Shown one piece after another: positions 34,299-45,095 of a stretch of 64,000 nucleotides of DNA (position 1 is its first letter; each line of letters starts with the position of its first letter). The notes under the pieces were generated by a model. That model did no database searches, had not been told where the DNA came from, and saw nothing but the letters and a program-made list of their open reading frames with translations. Source of the DNA: Oscheius tipulae (Eukaryota; Nematoda; Chromadorea; Rhabditida; Rhabditidae); the NCBI GenBank assembly GCA_037178975.1, contig JASJZH010000006.1, forward strand, positions 8,742,001 to 8,806,000, given 5' to 3'. A program made the translations under genes and the position numbers.

Positions 34299-34532
34299 TT
34301 ATCCAGGACGGTAGCCGGCTCCATTTCCAGTGCCGACAGCAACAATTTCCTCCATGATGCGTTCAAGTGCCAGATCGCGTTTTGGACGGGCTGAAAATTG
34401 TGAATTAGGACGGTTTTGTGACAAATTGAACGCTTAGCATGAAAATTAAAAGTACAACTTACCTTCGACTGTGTTAAAAAGAATGATAACAAATATAGCG
34501 TAGAAAAAAAAAGAGACGAGTGCGTTTCTCAT
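34299..34532 (-). CDS. Candidate amidated neuropeptide precursor (RPamide type)
   Basis: Two exons (34463-34532 and 34299-34390, intron 72 nt) encode only 53 aa. MRNALVSFFFYAIFVIILF...VEA is a signal peptide. RPKR follows at once, a dibasic processing site. The remaining 25 residues start DLALERIMEE and end GNGAGYRPG just before the stop. A C-terminal Gly after the peptide is the substrate for amidation, so the product would end ...GYRP-amide. Nematode NLP-2, NLP-22 and NLP-23 peptides end in similar (G/A)-x-RPamide motifs. This precursor would carry a single peptide, longer than those known ones. It would act as a secreted neuropeptide or hormone. It could be a different small secreted protein. 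Confidence 0.65.
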
Positions 34533-35290
34533 GCTGCTTAGATTAACAACTGAGCAGGTACTGTGGGGTGCTGTGGGCTGGCCGTCTCGGCGCCGGCCTT
34601 TTAAATATGTCTTATCTCTAAAGGGAATAGCTGGAATGCCGGTGGCGACTGTAAATAACGGACCATAAGCCTCTGTGCACCCGTAGTCTGCACCGGGGAC
34701 GTGCCGCTCCATACAGAATTATCAAATTATCAAAGAGCAGACAGACCCTATTTGGGGAACTACATACCAACGTTTCCCCCGTACTGTCCTGAGGGTCAGG
34801 CAAAACTTTCATTCATAGTACGTTGGAACCAGCACGATTTTCATCTGAACCGAATCGGTCCTCAAGCAAAACAAACTGTACCTGGAACATTAGACTCGTG
34901 GCCGTACTACTACTGCTGTCCTATTGAGTCACACCCGATTGTCTCTGTCTCCAATTTCAAAACCCGTACCGGCTCATCAGCTGGGATACCTTCACCAGTA
35001 CCTTTTCAATTCAATGCATAAATCTTTTTAATACTGTATCGGCTCAAGAAATTGCTCTTGACACTTTTTTGTGCTAGTTGAATGCGTCACAACTGTTTTC
35101 AAGCGTTCCTTTCCCCACGGAGGGAAAAGCAAAACACGGAACTGCTGTTTATTCCTATGTGCTCACTGGTCACGTTTGCCGTTTCATCATCATTTGTCTC
35201 TTACATAGCGCCACAGAGCGCTCACGCTCTCGGTACTTTTGTATGGTTGTTGCTACCATTGTGTTTGTTATGTGTCGATCAGCATTTTTC
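34533..35290. promoter_or_regulatory. Divergent promoter region
   Basis: The peptide-precursor gene and the first methyltransferase gene start in opposite directions here. A TATA-like tttaaa lies about 80 bp upstream of the peptide start. No coding sequence is supported. Confidence 0.4.
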
Positions 35291-35295
35291 CCCAC

Positions 35296-35304
35296 TTATA
35301 TAAA
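35296..35304 (+). promoter_or_regulatory. TATA box of methyltransferase 1
   Basis: The sequence cttatataaacc lies about 70 bp upstream of the ATG at 35368. Confidence 0.5.
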
Positions 35305-35367
35305 CCGCCGACCTGTCCTTTTAATACACGAGTCTGTGCGTTCGCACGTTTTGGTCTTTTTGAACAA

Positions 35368-37096
35368 ATGGCTGCCAAACTCTCCGCTATGGAACAAAAA
35401 CTATCGGTATGCCCTTATCTGACACATTCATTAGTACATATGGCTTTCAGGAAATCGCTGTAAGCAGCTTTTTGGCGGGAGCCATCACGATGGGCCACAA
35501 GCTGGACCTCTTCAAGGCTCTTAGCGAGGTATCATCGCCAGAAAAGTGCTTTTTATCATTTTGACAGCATTTTTGTCTTTTAGTCCCGCAACGCCCGAAC
35601 AGGTGGCCGAGCGTGCTGGCTGCAAGCCGAGGTACATTAAAGAATGGCTCGCCTTTTTGACAACATGTGACATAATCGAGATCAATGAGGAGGAAAAGTT
35701 CTGGATTCGACCGGAGGATGTTAACGTAAGCGACGAAAATTAGTGTTTTATGTATTGAGAACAGGCTCTAACCATAAAAAGTTTTCCGGGCCTTATTAAT
35801 AAGGCTGCTGTCGAAATGTTAGGCGTATCGGATCAGCTGATTGAGTGTTACAAGAAGGATGGACCTCTGGGCAAGTATTTTCGTCAAATATTTATATCGA
35901 GCATATAGGAATGGAATATGCGGCTTACGACGGAATATGTGATAGCATTGGAGAACACTCGGAAGCTATGCACAAAGAACACCTCATCAGTGGTCTACTA
36001 CCATTGATCTCGGAAGGTCTTGTGGTATTTCTAATTTGTTGCTTCCGCTAATGAAGACCTAGGAAAAACTGGAGGCTGGAAACATGATGGTTCTTGACGT
36101 GGGCTGTGGAAATGGTTTCCATGCATCCTTCCTTGCAGAGCATTTCCCCAACTCGAACTTTACTGGAATCGATGTGACACTTTCTGCCATTCATTCGGCC
36201 AACCAGCGCAGGCATGAACACATAAGTTGTTGTCATTACTTGACATTTTCAGAAAGGACGACGGAAAAACCTTCGATAACTTGGCCTTCATCGAAATGAA
36301 CGCTCGCAAATTGGACGAAGATTGGGCCAACAAGTATGACTTGGTACTCATCTTTGACGCATGCCATGATCAGACTCGTCCGGATTTGGTACGTATTCAC
36401 TCCATGGAAAAAAAAACCATACTCGACAAAGTTCTGCCAAAAAAACGTGTACATGCTTTTGGTGGCTTTACCAAAAGCGTACTGATTGAAACTTGCTAAA
36501 GTAACATACTGACACGGTCAGAGAGACAAAATGGCGGTGATTAGAGATCGTAAAGTTACGTAAAAAGACAAGGTGATTGACACAAATAGATGGGTAGTCA
36601 CAGTACCAAGACTGATATTCGATGTTGTAAAGATGCTATGAAACTGAGAGTTGGAGAATGTGACCATGACTTAATGACGAACGCAGTTTGGCAGTAACAA
36701 TTGAAATCAAGATAACACGATGATAGAATATTTATTCTATTAAGTAGTTCTTTCAGTGCCTGAAAGAGATTCAGCGTGTTCTGAAGCCTGGGGGATACTT
36801 TGGAATGCTCGAGACTGCCGGCGAGAGCAACATCTACAAGAACAAGAAAAACTGCGGTACCTTGGCTGCCATGCTCTACGCTTTCTCCCTCTTCCACTGT
36901 CTTCCAGTCGCCAGTAATGCTCCAGGCACAGTTTGTTTTCAACTATGATCAGTAATCTTAAGATGCAATCTGCGCAGGATCCATGTGGGGACGTCAAATG
37001 GCCTGCAAGATGCTCAATGAAGCTGGCTTCTCATCGGTTGAGGCGAAAACCACTCCCTTCTTCCCCATCAACCAGCTATATGTCTGTAAGAAGTAG
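35368..37096 (+). CDS. SAM-dependent methyltransferase (Rv2258c-like), copy 1
   Basis: The start at 35368 reads MAAKLSAMEQKLS. The N-terminal helix-turn-helix-like domain has GHKLDLFKALSEV, then TPEQVAERAGCKPRYIKEWL and CDIIEINEEEKFWIRPED. The SAM-binding motif I is MMVLDVGCGNGFHASFLA. The acceptor region continues with FTGIDVTLSAI and DLVLIFDACHDQTRPDL, then LKEIQRVLKPGGYFGMLE and a C-terminal INQLYVCKK. The order matches the bacterial Rv2258c-like and C. elegans R08E5/R08F11 proteins (winged helix plus Rossmann methyltransferase), so it methylates a small molecule, substrate unknown. Introns are mostly short (for example 38 nt: gtgctttttatc...ttttag). Confidence 0.88.
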
Positions 37097-37263
37097 AATC
37101 GACTACAAACATGATAATTTCTTGTGCTAAAGAAAAGTCTGGCATCAAAATACAAAACTCTTTCTGATAATCAGGTAGTCTCTATGGTTACCCGCTTGGG
37201 CATAGCTTCCACCATAATTTATCATCTAATTATCGAGCTCCTGAACAAAACCTTTTGTTGACC

Positions 37264-39621
37264 ATGACCAAACCTGACGAGCTAAAAAATCAAGAACATG
37301 GTCTTCACATCCAACCCTCAGAACCTATATTTCCAGTATCCAATCTAAGAAACAAGTTTGAGGTACAGTTTCTTCTTTACACCATTTCTTATATTATTCA
37401 GAAATTGGAAGAAGCTTATATGCTAAGTTGCGCAGTTCATGTAGGTCATACTCTTGATCTCTTCCGTACTTTGGCTATAATTTCATCCAAGGAGCAGTAA
37501 GTTAACAGAAAGACAGGCATATTTGTTCCAGACACGTTTCTGCTGAAGAACTTGCTGCTGCTGCAAATTGCAAGACGAGATATATAATCGAATGGCTGGC
37601 TATCATGGCAGTGTCAGATATTTTGGAAGTTGACTCGGATGATAAGTTCTGGATTCGAGAGGAAGATCTTGAGGTAGTGATTCCTTTTGTTGCTTAGGAC
37701 GGGTGACTTCGGAAAGAGTAGTTTCTTCGGCACCAGGGGGGTGGTGAGAATTGGACCCCTTTAAAGCTAAGCACGATTGCGTAGAAAAAACAAAAAGTAT
37801 AATCAACCATAGAAGAAAAGCGCAAAAGTCTACACTGAATCCACGAGCTTCAATACGATTTGCATCCAAACCCGGTTTTACGGCATTATCACTATGTTTC
37901 TCTATGATATTTTTCAAGCTTGTCCCTCTGGTATCTTCTTTTTGTAAACTTTTCCCAATTGTATCCTGACCCGGTCACCTACTTGTCACAATCTCATCAA
38001 CCATTTTGTGTCTGACACTATTGCTAAAGACCAGAGATTCCATTGCCATGTTTCTGTGAGATGACCGCTAGGCACTGATGTCAGTTGGGATATACAGACA
38101 CAAAAACAGAAACTCAGACACAGCACTTCAATAATTCAGATCACCTCTATCGAGACAAACATAAGTTTTTTCTAGATGTTGTTGGACAAAAGTTTTCGTT
38201 CAAGACCTAGCACTCTATTCCGCGACTCTAATCTGTATCCCAAAGTTATAGAATGCATGAAACTTGGCACTCCCATGGGTAAGGCATAATTTCTACCCCT
38301 AATCAACAAGTTAGGCATTCCGTCTACTGAATACTACAATAAAAGTCGTCATTTGAAAGACCCGTGTGACCACATGTACCACTTGGATGAAATCCAGGCT
38401 CTGTGCAACTCCTCATTGAATAGTCGACTACTGGTAATCTCAAGTAAAATGGTTCAATGAGCGCGATTCAGAGCAATTTGAAAACTGGAAGTCAAAAAAT
38501 TCTGGAACTTGGATGTGGAGATGGAGTTCACTTGGCAGTTTTTGCCACACTCTATCCTTTGAACCAATATTTCGGAGTTGATTCTGATGAAATATCTATT
38601 GAGCTCGCTAGCCAAAGAAGGTTTGACTTTTATCAATTTCGAAACATTGTCAAGTAGACAGGGGAATAGAGACCCTTTCAACAATCTGTCATTTCATTGT
38701 ATGGATGCTGTGACACTACCGGAAGACTGGACTGAACTGTTTGACATGGTTTTTCTTCATTTCGCTGTACACGATATGATTCGTCCTGACAAGGTACACT
38801 ACATTGGTAGAACCTCTTCAATTCGGTCCCAATCTTGTCCGTCCTTGTAAGCTACGTAATTTTGTAATGTTTCTGTTACCGTGCACCTTTATACCTTCTA
38901 CATCCTTTTCTCGCATGCGTTCACAGGCTAATTCTACTGTCTGCTTGGAAACTATCACCCATTTAATGGGTCTCTCACCTGTCGACACACTCTCACGGAC
39001 GCAAAGTTTGCATCTTTCCTGTGACAAGGATACTCACATCCTAACATCTCATCTGTCTACTGAACGTTCTATTTTTGGTCACGCAAGTACTAGCTATTTT
39101 TCGTCCTGCTTCTGTTAGTCTTACCTTTGCGTTACGCTTTTAATTCAAAACATGGCGCACCCATCTATCTTGAGAAGACTGATCTACCACTTCCAAAACA
39201 GAATCTTGAGAGACTAAAAGATACACATTTTAGTGCTTTGCCGAATGCTTCCGAATACTCAAGCCGGATGCAGTGATGATTATGATTGACGCAGCATGCC
39301 AGGCTACAATTTACGAAAATAAGGTCTATCAGCAATAATTTTTATCAATCGATGATTTCAGCGGGTGTTCGGCCATAATGCAGTTCTTCCCTATTGCATA
39401 TCATTGTTCCAGTGCTTGCCACTTTCTTCAAACAAAGAAGGTAATCTCACCTGGGATTGAGAACTGTACAACTTGCAGACTCCCTGTGTCTAGGAGCAAT
39501 GTGCGACAAGAATAGGTTCTTAGAGCTAATATACGGTGCCGGGTTTGCCAGTGTTCATCTACATAAAGTTCACAGAATTCCGGATAACGCAAGATTGTAT
39601 ACTTGCTACAAAAATCCATGA
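37264..39621 (+). CDS. SAM-dependent methyltransferase (Rv2258c-like), copy 2
   Basis: Tandem, same-strand paralogue of the gene 168 bp upstream. The start at 37264 reads MTKPDELKNQEHGLHI, a longer N-terminus. Matching parts include VGHTLDLFRTLAI, SAEELAAAANCKTRYIIEWL, SDDKFWIREED and, after a 37-nt intron, KILELGCGDGVHLAVF (motif I intact). LFDMVFLHFAVHDMIRPDK and CFRILKPDAVMIMIDAACQ follow. The end is YTCYKNP with the stop at 39619-39621, which overlaps an AATAAA. Copies differ strongly (about half the residues), so the duplication is old. A 0.4-kb intron near 38820-39240 is longer than in copy 1. Some joins in the 37680-38200 stretch are not certain. Confidence 0.8.
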
Positions 39622-40499
39622 ATAAAGTTTCACACGGCTCTCAAAAAAAGTGGAACAGTTCGGCTTTGACTGAAACCTCTTTAGTAGTAGAGCGATAAAA
39701 AGAGGAGGTATCTCACAAGAAATCTCGTGCTATTAACGCTAGCTAGACTACAGTCCTTTTAGACCTGCCAAAGAGAAGGGCAGCCTGGGTCCGATTTCCG
39801 ACTGCTATCAAATATTTGCTATTGTGCTGATAAGTCTACGTCGGAGAGGCACAAGTGTGGCTGATGCCCCGTTGGGGCTTGTGACAAGTAGATGGTGTTC
39901 CAGTCGGGCTATCGTGACACAAAGTAGTGCACACTAATTGCAATAATGGCTTCAGACACACAGACACACTGAGACTTTTGGGCATTTTGAACAAGATGTG
40001 CACAATCTATTCTATTGTGTTGTTGTGTCTGTCTGTCCGTCAGGCATATTTCAGTAATTTTTACACCTTATTCATCTATTCTTATCCCATCTCGGTGAGT
40101 GAATAAAACAATGGCGGGAATCATCTGATTTGCAATGGCGCCTCTTACAATTAGCAATACACAAACTTGATCGCTGAAATATTGAAGGACTGTAGCTTTT
40201 TTTTTTTTTGGAAATCTCTAATTATAATTGCATCATCTTACCCAGCACAAACAACTCTGCAACTTGGTACTTTACAAAACAAACTATCTCGGTCAGGATC
40301 GAAGCCCTGGTCTCTCAGGTCTCCTTTCCCCATCCGTTTGATATTATCTGTGCTTGATACTACTTACTACTTTTCTTTCTTTATAACAAAGCCTGAACCT
40401 CTTTGGAACCTATTTCGCTCCCCATATCTCCGCGTATCTCCCTCCAGTCGACCACATTTGGCGAATTTTGTTTTTTGGTTTTTGTTTGTTATCCATGAA
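39622..40499. other. Spacer with duplicated segment
   Basis: From about 40155 on, the sequence is similar to 43140-43310 (tgatcgctgaaat...ttacaaaa), so it is part of the local duplications. No exon was seen in 39630-40150. Confidence 0.4.
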
Positions 40500-40776
40500 T
40501 TCCTTGCAAACGTCCTCTTTTTCAGACACTTCTGTCTACACGAGCATTGCTGAAATGATTATAAAATCATTGATGAAGAATCCTACTTTCGGACAGATGC
40601 GGGCTCTCAGTCACGGCCTACTAAGTCTGACGGACGGCGAAAGAGCTCTCTCGGCTGTAGCCAACATCGCTGAAGATTCTCAGGATCACATCATTGGTTT
40701 GTTATCCATAAACTCCTGGCAAACGTCATCTGTTTCAGACACTTCTGTCATCCGTTTGAATGCTGATGGTTGTTGA
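40500..40776 (+). pseudogene. Repeat-exon gene copy A, start codon lost
   Basis: This contains one 60-residue repeat exon (TSIAEMIIKSLMKNPTFGQ, then MRALSHGLLSLTDGERALS) flanked by acceptor ttttcag and donor gtttgtta. A final short exon (SVIRLNADGC) ends in a stop. The upstream sequence aligns with the start of copy B, but the ATG there reads TTG (acatttggcg against acatatggcg). It is likely a degenerate copy of the gene at 41876. Confidence 0.6.
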
Positions 40777-40923
40777 CTTGTATCCTTCTGTAAAGTATTG
40801 TGTTTTAAGTAAAATAAACTTATCATTTCATTATCATTTCGACCTTTCTTTGTAGATTACGAGGTTACGATATCATCGTTTATTTGTGCAACTGTTAAGG
40901 GGGGAAGGGAATTGGATCGAATT

Positions 40924-40962
40924 GTTCTGCATTGAATTGTAACATTCAATTCAATGCAGAAC
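40924..40962. repeat. Perfect 16-bp hairpin
   Basis: GTTCTGCATTGAATTG is followed by a 7-nt loop (taacatt) and the exact reverse complement. No mismatch in 32 paired bases. It lies between copy A and copy B. Confidence 0.85.
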
Positions 40963-41189
40963 CAACTAACCGTGCCAGTAGTTCAGGACACTACACTCCA
41001 TGTTCGTACGTCACCACGAGAAAAAAGGTGGCAAGTCACGGCATGTTGAGAATTACGTTGACAAGTCAGCTCTGGGGGAAACTTCAGAACTTCTGCTTTT
41101 GGAGAACCGGCGCAGCCGTCTGTTTTCAATACAAAGTCAAGAGAAAAGGGCGGCGAAACTGCTTTTGGCAGCTGGTTTTTTCTACAACA

Positions 41190-41345
41190 CTTACTCCTCT
41201 TCGGCGGACTGGAAGTGGTCTACCGAATCTCTACCGGCCATTAGCATTTCTTTAACTTGGATAGCCAATGGGCGGGTCTCAAAAAAAGAAATGTAGGTCC
41301 TTACCTGACAGACCAGCTCGATGAGATCATTCGTAGAGCTTAGGC
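41190..41345. repeat. Duplicated segment (partner at 42655-42770)
   Basis: The stretch ccggccattagcatttcttt...gacagaccagctcgatgagatcatt recurs with about 85-90% identity at 42665-42765. Neither has an evident coding role. Confidence 0.6.
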
Positions 41346-41875
41346 AGGTGGCAAAGTCAGCCAGCGGATCTGCCCTCGAATGTCGCTGTGACCTAGTACC
41401 TCAGGTTAGGGCTTTCCAGCAAAATTAACAGTACAGGAGGCCGTAATCTTCTTCAGCATCGCCGAGAGGGTCTTGACCAGACGTTCAGCAGCACGCTCGC
41501 GATGCAGCAGGCTTTCGGCAGGTCGGCAAAGGGGTTGACTGTCCCGTTGACGACCTAAAATCTTGGTGTTTTCCTAACGCGAACATGGCTGTCTGGGTAA
41601 CAGACCATATCATTTTCCTGTCAGTAAGCTACGACATTATAACTAACTTCTCCGCAAAATCCAAATTCCAAACAATTTGATATTTCTTCTGGAACCTCTT
41701 TTTAACACGTTCGTAGGCGATCTTTTGCGGCACTTTGCCGTCCACATTTTGTCATCCCTCCAGAATCTGTTTTTTTTTCTATTTTACTTTCTTTATAAAA
41801 AAAAGCCTGAACCTCTTTGGAACCTACTTCGCGCCCCATCTCTTCGCGTGTCTCCCTCCAGCCGACCAACCACAT

Positions 41876-42379
41876 ATGGCGAAATTTTTTTTGATTTCAG
41901 TGAAGAACATTGAAACCACTTCTCTGGTCATGAGCATTGCTACAGACATTGAGAACATCATGAGAAATCCTACAATCAAAAAGATGCGGGCTCTCAGTCA
42001 CGGCCTACTAAGTCTGACGGACGGCGAAAGAGCTCTCTCGGCTGTAGCCAACGTTGCTGAAGATTCTGAGGATCATGTCATTGGTTTGTTATCCATAAAC
42101 TTCTGACAAACGTCATCTGTTTCAGACACTTCTGTCTACACGAGCATTGCTGAAATGATTTTAAAATCATTGATGAAGAATCCTACTACCGAACAGATGC
42201 GGGCTCTCAGTCACGGCCTACTAAGTCTGACGGACGGCGAAAGAGCTCTCTCGGCTGTAGCCAACGTTGCTGAAGATTCTGAGGATCACATCATTGGTTT
42301 GTTATTCATAAACTTCTGGCAAACGTCATCTGTTTCAGACACTTCTGTCAACCGTTTGAATGCTGATGATGGTTATTGA
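41876..42379 (+). CDS. Tandem repeat-exon protein, copy B
   Basis: The start at 41876 reads MAKFFLISVKNIETTSL. The first repeat follows (IENIMRNPTIKKMRALSHGL, LSLTDGERALSAVANVAEDS). After a 43-nt intron the second repeat is TSVYTSIAEMILKSLMKNPT with the same core. After another such intron a short exon (VNRLNADDGY) ends the protein. The two repeats and their introns lie exactly 213 bp apart and are nearly identical in DNA, introns included, so the duplication is recent. About 138 aa. The amphipathic helical core MRALSHGLLSLTDGERALSA has no family I recognise. No signal peptide is strong; the first 15 residues are only mildly hydrophobic. Confidence 0.6.
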
Positions 42380-42418
42380 CTCGTATCCTCCTGTAAAGTT
42401 GTGTTTATAAAGTGTTTA

Positions 42419-42440
42419 TATATATATATATATATATATG
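42419..42440. repeat. TA microsatellite
   Basis: About ten TA units just downstream of copy B. Confidence 0.9.
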
Positions 42441-42837
42441 TAAACTTGAGTTTGACAATAGCTCAGAAACGGAAACTTTCTGAAACAAACAGAGGCTGAG
42501 ATAGAGGCTAACTTGCTACACTACTTTAAACTCCAGCAAGCAGCTGACTTATTCGATCTATGTCTGGCAGTTTTCACCTTCAGCCAGCAGCTGACAGATT
42601 ACTGCGAGCACTTCAAATGAAGAAAACACTTCGTAAAATCCTTATTGTATATAAAACAAACCAAACCGGCCACTGGCATTTCTTGAACTTGGATAGTCAA
42701 TGGGCGGGTCTCAAACAGAGAAATATAGGTCTTTTCCTGACAGACCTGCTCGAGGAGATCATTCTTTTCTATTTAATTGACTTGCAAAGAGTAATTACTG
42801 TCATACAGTATGTATGGCAAATTGCCAATTAGGGCTT

Positions 42838-42910
42838 CTGACAGACACAAAGACTGGACTCGAACCCGCGACCTTCGCGATGCAATGTGGACCCGCAGCC
42901 CCTGTACCAC
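42838..42910 (-). tRNA. tRNA-Ala(TGC)-like pseudogene or SINE head
   Basis: On the minus strand, GTGGTACAGGGGCTG (A-box-like) and the exact B-box GGTTCGAGTCC stand at tRNA spacing, with TTGCA where an Ala anticodon loop would be. The acceptor and anticodon stems do not pair, so it is not a working gene. It lies in the duplicated island. Confidence 0.45.
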
Positions 42911-43366
42911 GGAGGTAAGTGTGCTAAGAGAAAAAGCAAGAGGGATATTCTGGGTGCACTGAGTTAGGCTCAGCGCGGCGCAGCCATCTGTCTCGATGAT
43001 TGGCCCAGAGGAATTTCTACTAAAACGGAAAATTTGCTCCATCCGGACCAGTATGATCCGAAGCCCAACATGTAGTCCTCTTATAGTGAAGACGGCATTA
43101 GACATGTGAATTTTTTTTTCCTTTTCCAATGAGCAATACACAAACTTGATCGCTAAAATTTTGAAGGAGTAGCTTTTTCGAGGACGGAAAATCTCTAAAT
43201 ATGATTATTTTTATTCAGCCCAAACAATTCTACAAAGTGGTACTTTACAAAAAATATGATCTTGGATCGAAGCCCTGTTCTTTAACGGCTCCTTTTGTAT
43301 CCTCCAGAGAACCTTTCCTCTTTCTGTCATCTCAGCATTTCCGCCGATGACTAAGCCATGACTATA

Positions 43367-44644
43367 CAGGGTGCCCCAAAATTACGGGCGCCAGTAAAAC
43401 GCGGCGCCAAACCGTCAAAATTGCAAAACAGGGAACCAGACCATATAGGTTTTATTCTCCATAAAAAACTAAGCAAAATAACATCTTAAGATTCGAAAGT
43501 ATCTCCATCAGCAGCGACACAGCCTCGGAGACGATTCGGGAATGCGTCGACGGTGGCGCGCAAGTAGCCCTCATCGAGCTCGTCCCAAGCTTTTTCCAGC
43601 GATTTTTTCAGCGATTCGACATCACGATGGGGTTTTGAGCAAGCCTTCTATTCGAGAATACTCCAAACCGAGTAGTCCATTGGATTGAGGTCTGGAGATG
43701 AAGGAGGCCACTGGTTGAAGTCAATGAAGTCGGGAAAGTTCTGCTTGCACCAAGATTGGACGGCATTATGCTTGTGAGCCGGTGCACCATCCTGTTGAAA
43801 GCACCAGGGACGCTTTTTGAAGTGCTTCTTGGCCCATGGCACGATTTCGGTCTTCAACATGTCGAGATAGTTGTTTCCATTGATTCCTTGGGGAACGAAG
43901 ATAAGTGGTGTCTCTCCATCAGAAGTTATGCCAGCGAAGACCATGACACTTTTTCGATATCCAGTACGTCGAACCGCTACATTTGGCTGTGAAGTAGCAT
44001 AAACTCTATCGTTTTGCTTATTCAGCGACTGTTCGACGGTGAATATCTTTTCATCCGTGAAGAGGATCGACTTGTGGTCTCCACCTTTGAAACGAAGCAG
44101 CAGTTTCTTCGAGCGCTCCTTTCTCTTCGTCTTACTGGCTTCGGACAAGAACTGACGTTTTCCTTGCTTGTATCCCTTCATTTTGAGGTGTTTCTTCATG
44201 ATTCTAGCCATAGAGCCTTTGGAAATGGCTAAGTCCTTGCCCATTTTGCGGATAGAACCCCCCGGGTTCCGATAGATACGATCGCGTACCTTCTTAATGT
44301 TGGCCCTGGTGGTCACACAAATGGGTCTTCATCGTCCGGGACGGTCTTTTTCACTTCCCAGCTCTTTGAATCGCGAAATGGTAGTAGACACGAGCTTCTT
44401 GGACACCTTGAGACGACGAGAGATGTTGATCGCCTGAACGCCTTGTTGGTGAAGGGGAAGAATTGTTTGGCGTCGGATGGAAGCTTTGACCATTCTGAAA
44501 ATGGTAGCATATTCGGTTTGAAACAACAGAAAACACGGTAAATAAAAGGAGGAACACAATAAAAACAAAGAATAAAACAGCCCCTTTACAAAAAGCCGCA
44601 TATCGGCGCGTTCGCCGCGGTTACCGTAATTTTGGGGTATCCTG
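43367..44644 (-). mobile_element. DD37D mariner-like transposon (maT type)
   Basis: Terminal inverted repeats of 21 bp (CAGGGTGCCCCAAAATTACGG left; right copy differs at two bases) are flanked by TA on both sides. Length is 1278 bp. The transposase on the minus strand starts MVKASIRRQTILPLHQ with helix-turn-helix sequence. It keeps the catalytic blocks ILFTDEKIFTV, FQQDGAPAH and WPPSSPDLNPMDY; the second and third Asp are 37 residues apart, hence DD37D. Two in-frame stops break it: TGA near 44325 (after DRPGR) and TAG near 43646 (after SILE). Otherwise the frame is whole, so it was active recently but this copy is dead. Confidence 0.92.
43501..44492 (-). pseudogene. Mariner transposase with two nonsense codons
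   Basis: See the element. The reading frame continues beyond the second stop as KACSKPHRDVESLKKSL and AFPNRLRGCVAADGDTFES, the usual C-terminus of this family, so the stops are late point changes and not truncation. The protein would be about 330 aa. It would cut and paste DNA at TA sites if intact. Confidence 0.85.
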
Positions 44645-45095
44645 TATATGTTACCTCTTACTATGTAACATTGGTCCTTCATCTCTCTCTCCTCTTTCCC
44701 TCTCTCTAAGAGATATGTGTATTCCAAGTAGTTAACATCTACTGTTTCTTTGTGGCTCTCTTGTCCGCCTTCAGTACAGTAAGCGGGGCAATGGCGAAAC
44801 TTCCACATCTGTTTCATATTATCTGTGCTGATAGGACACTTTCGTCACAGATAAAAAATCAGTATTATGTCTACTCGATAAATAGAGCCAGTCACGGGAA
44901 AGAAACCTGCAGTCTTTAGCAATATTTTTTTTTGCACGTAAAAAGGGTAATAAAATGTGGAAAAAGGGACAGACAGTATTAGGATAATAATTCGGCAGGC
45001 GACCCCCTCGTTCAAACGTGTTTGAATAGGGGTAAATATGCTGTTTTATAATTTAAAAAGGTACAGAAAGAAATGTGAACAGTTAAGAAAATACT

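Noticed and set aside
44651-45095. CRISPR-like or satellite array search across the spacer and the 40-43 kb repeats
   Set aside because: The repeats there are exons plus introns of 213 bp and dispersed duplications, not regularly spaced short repeats.
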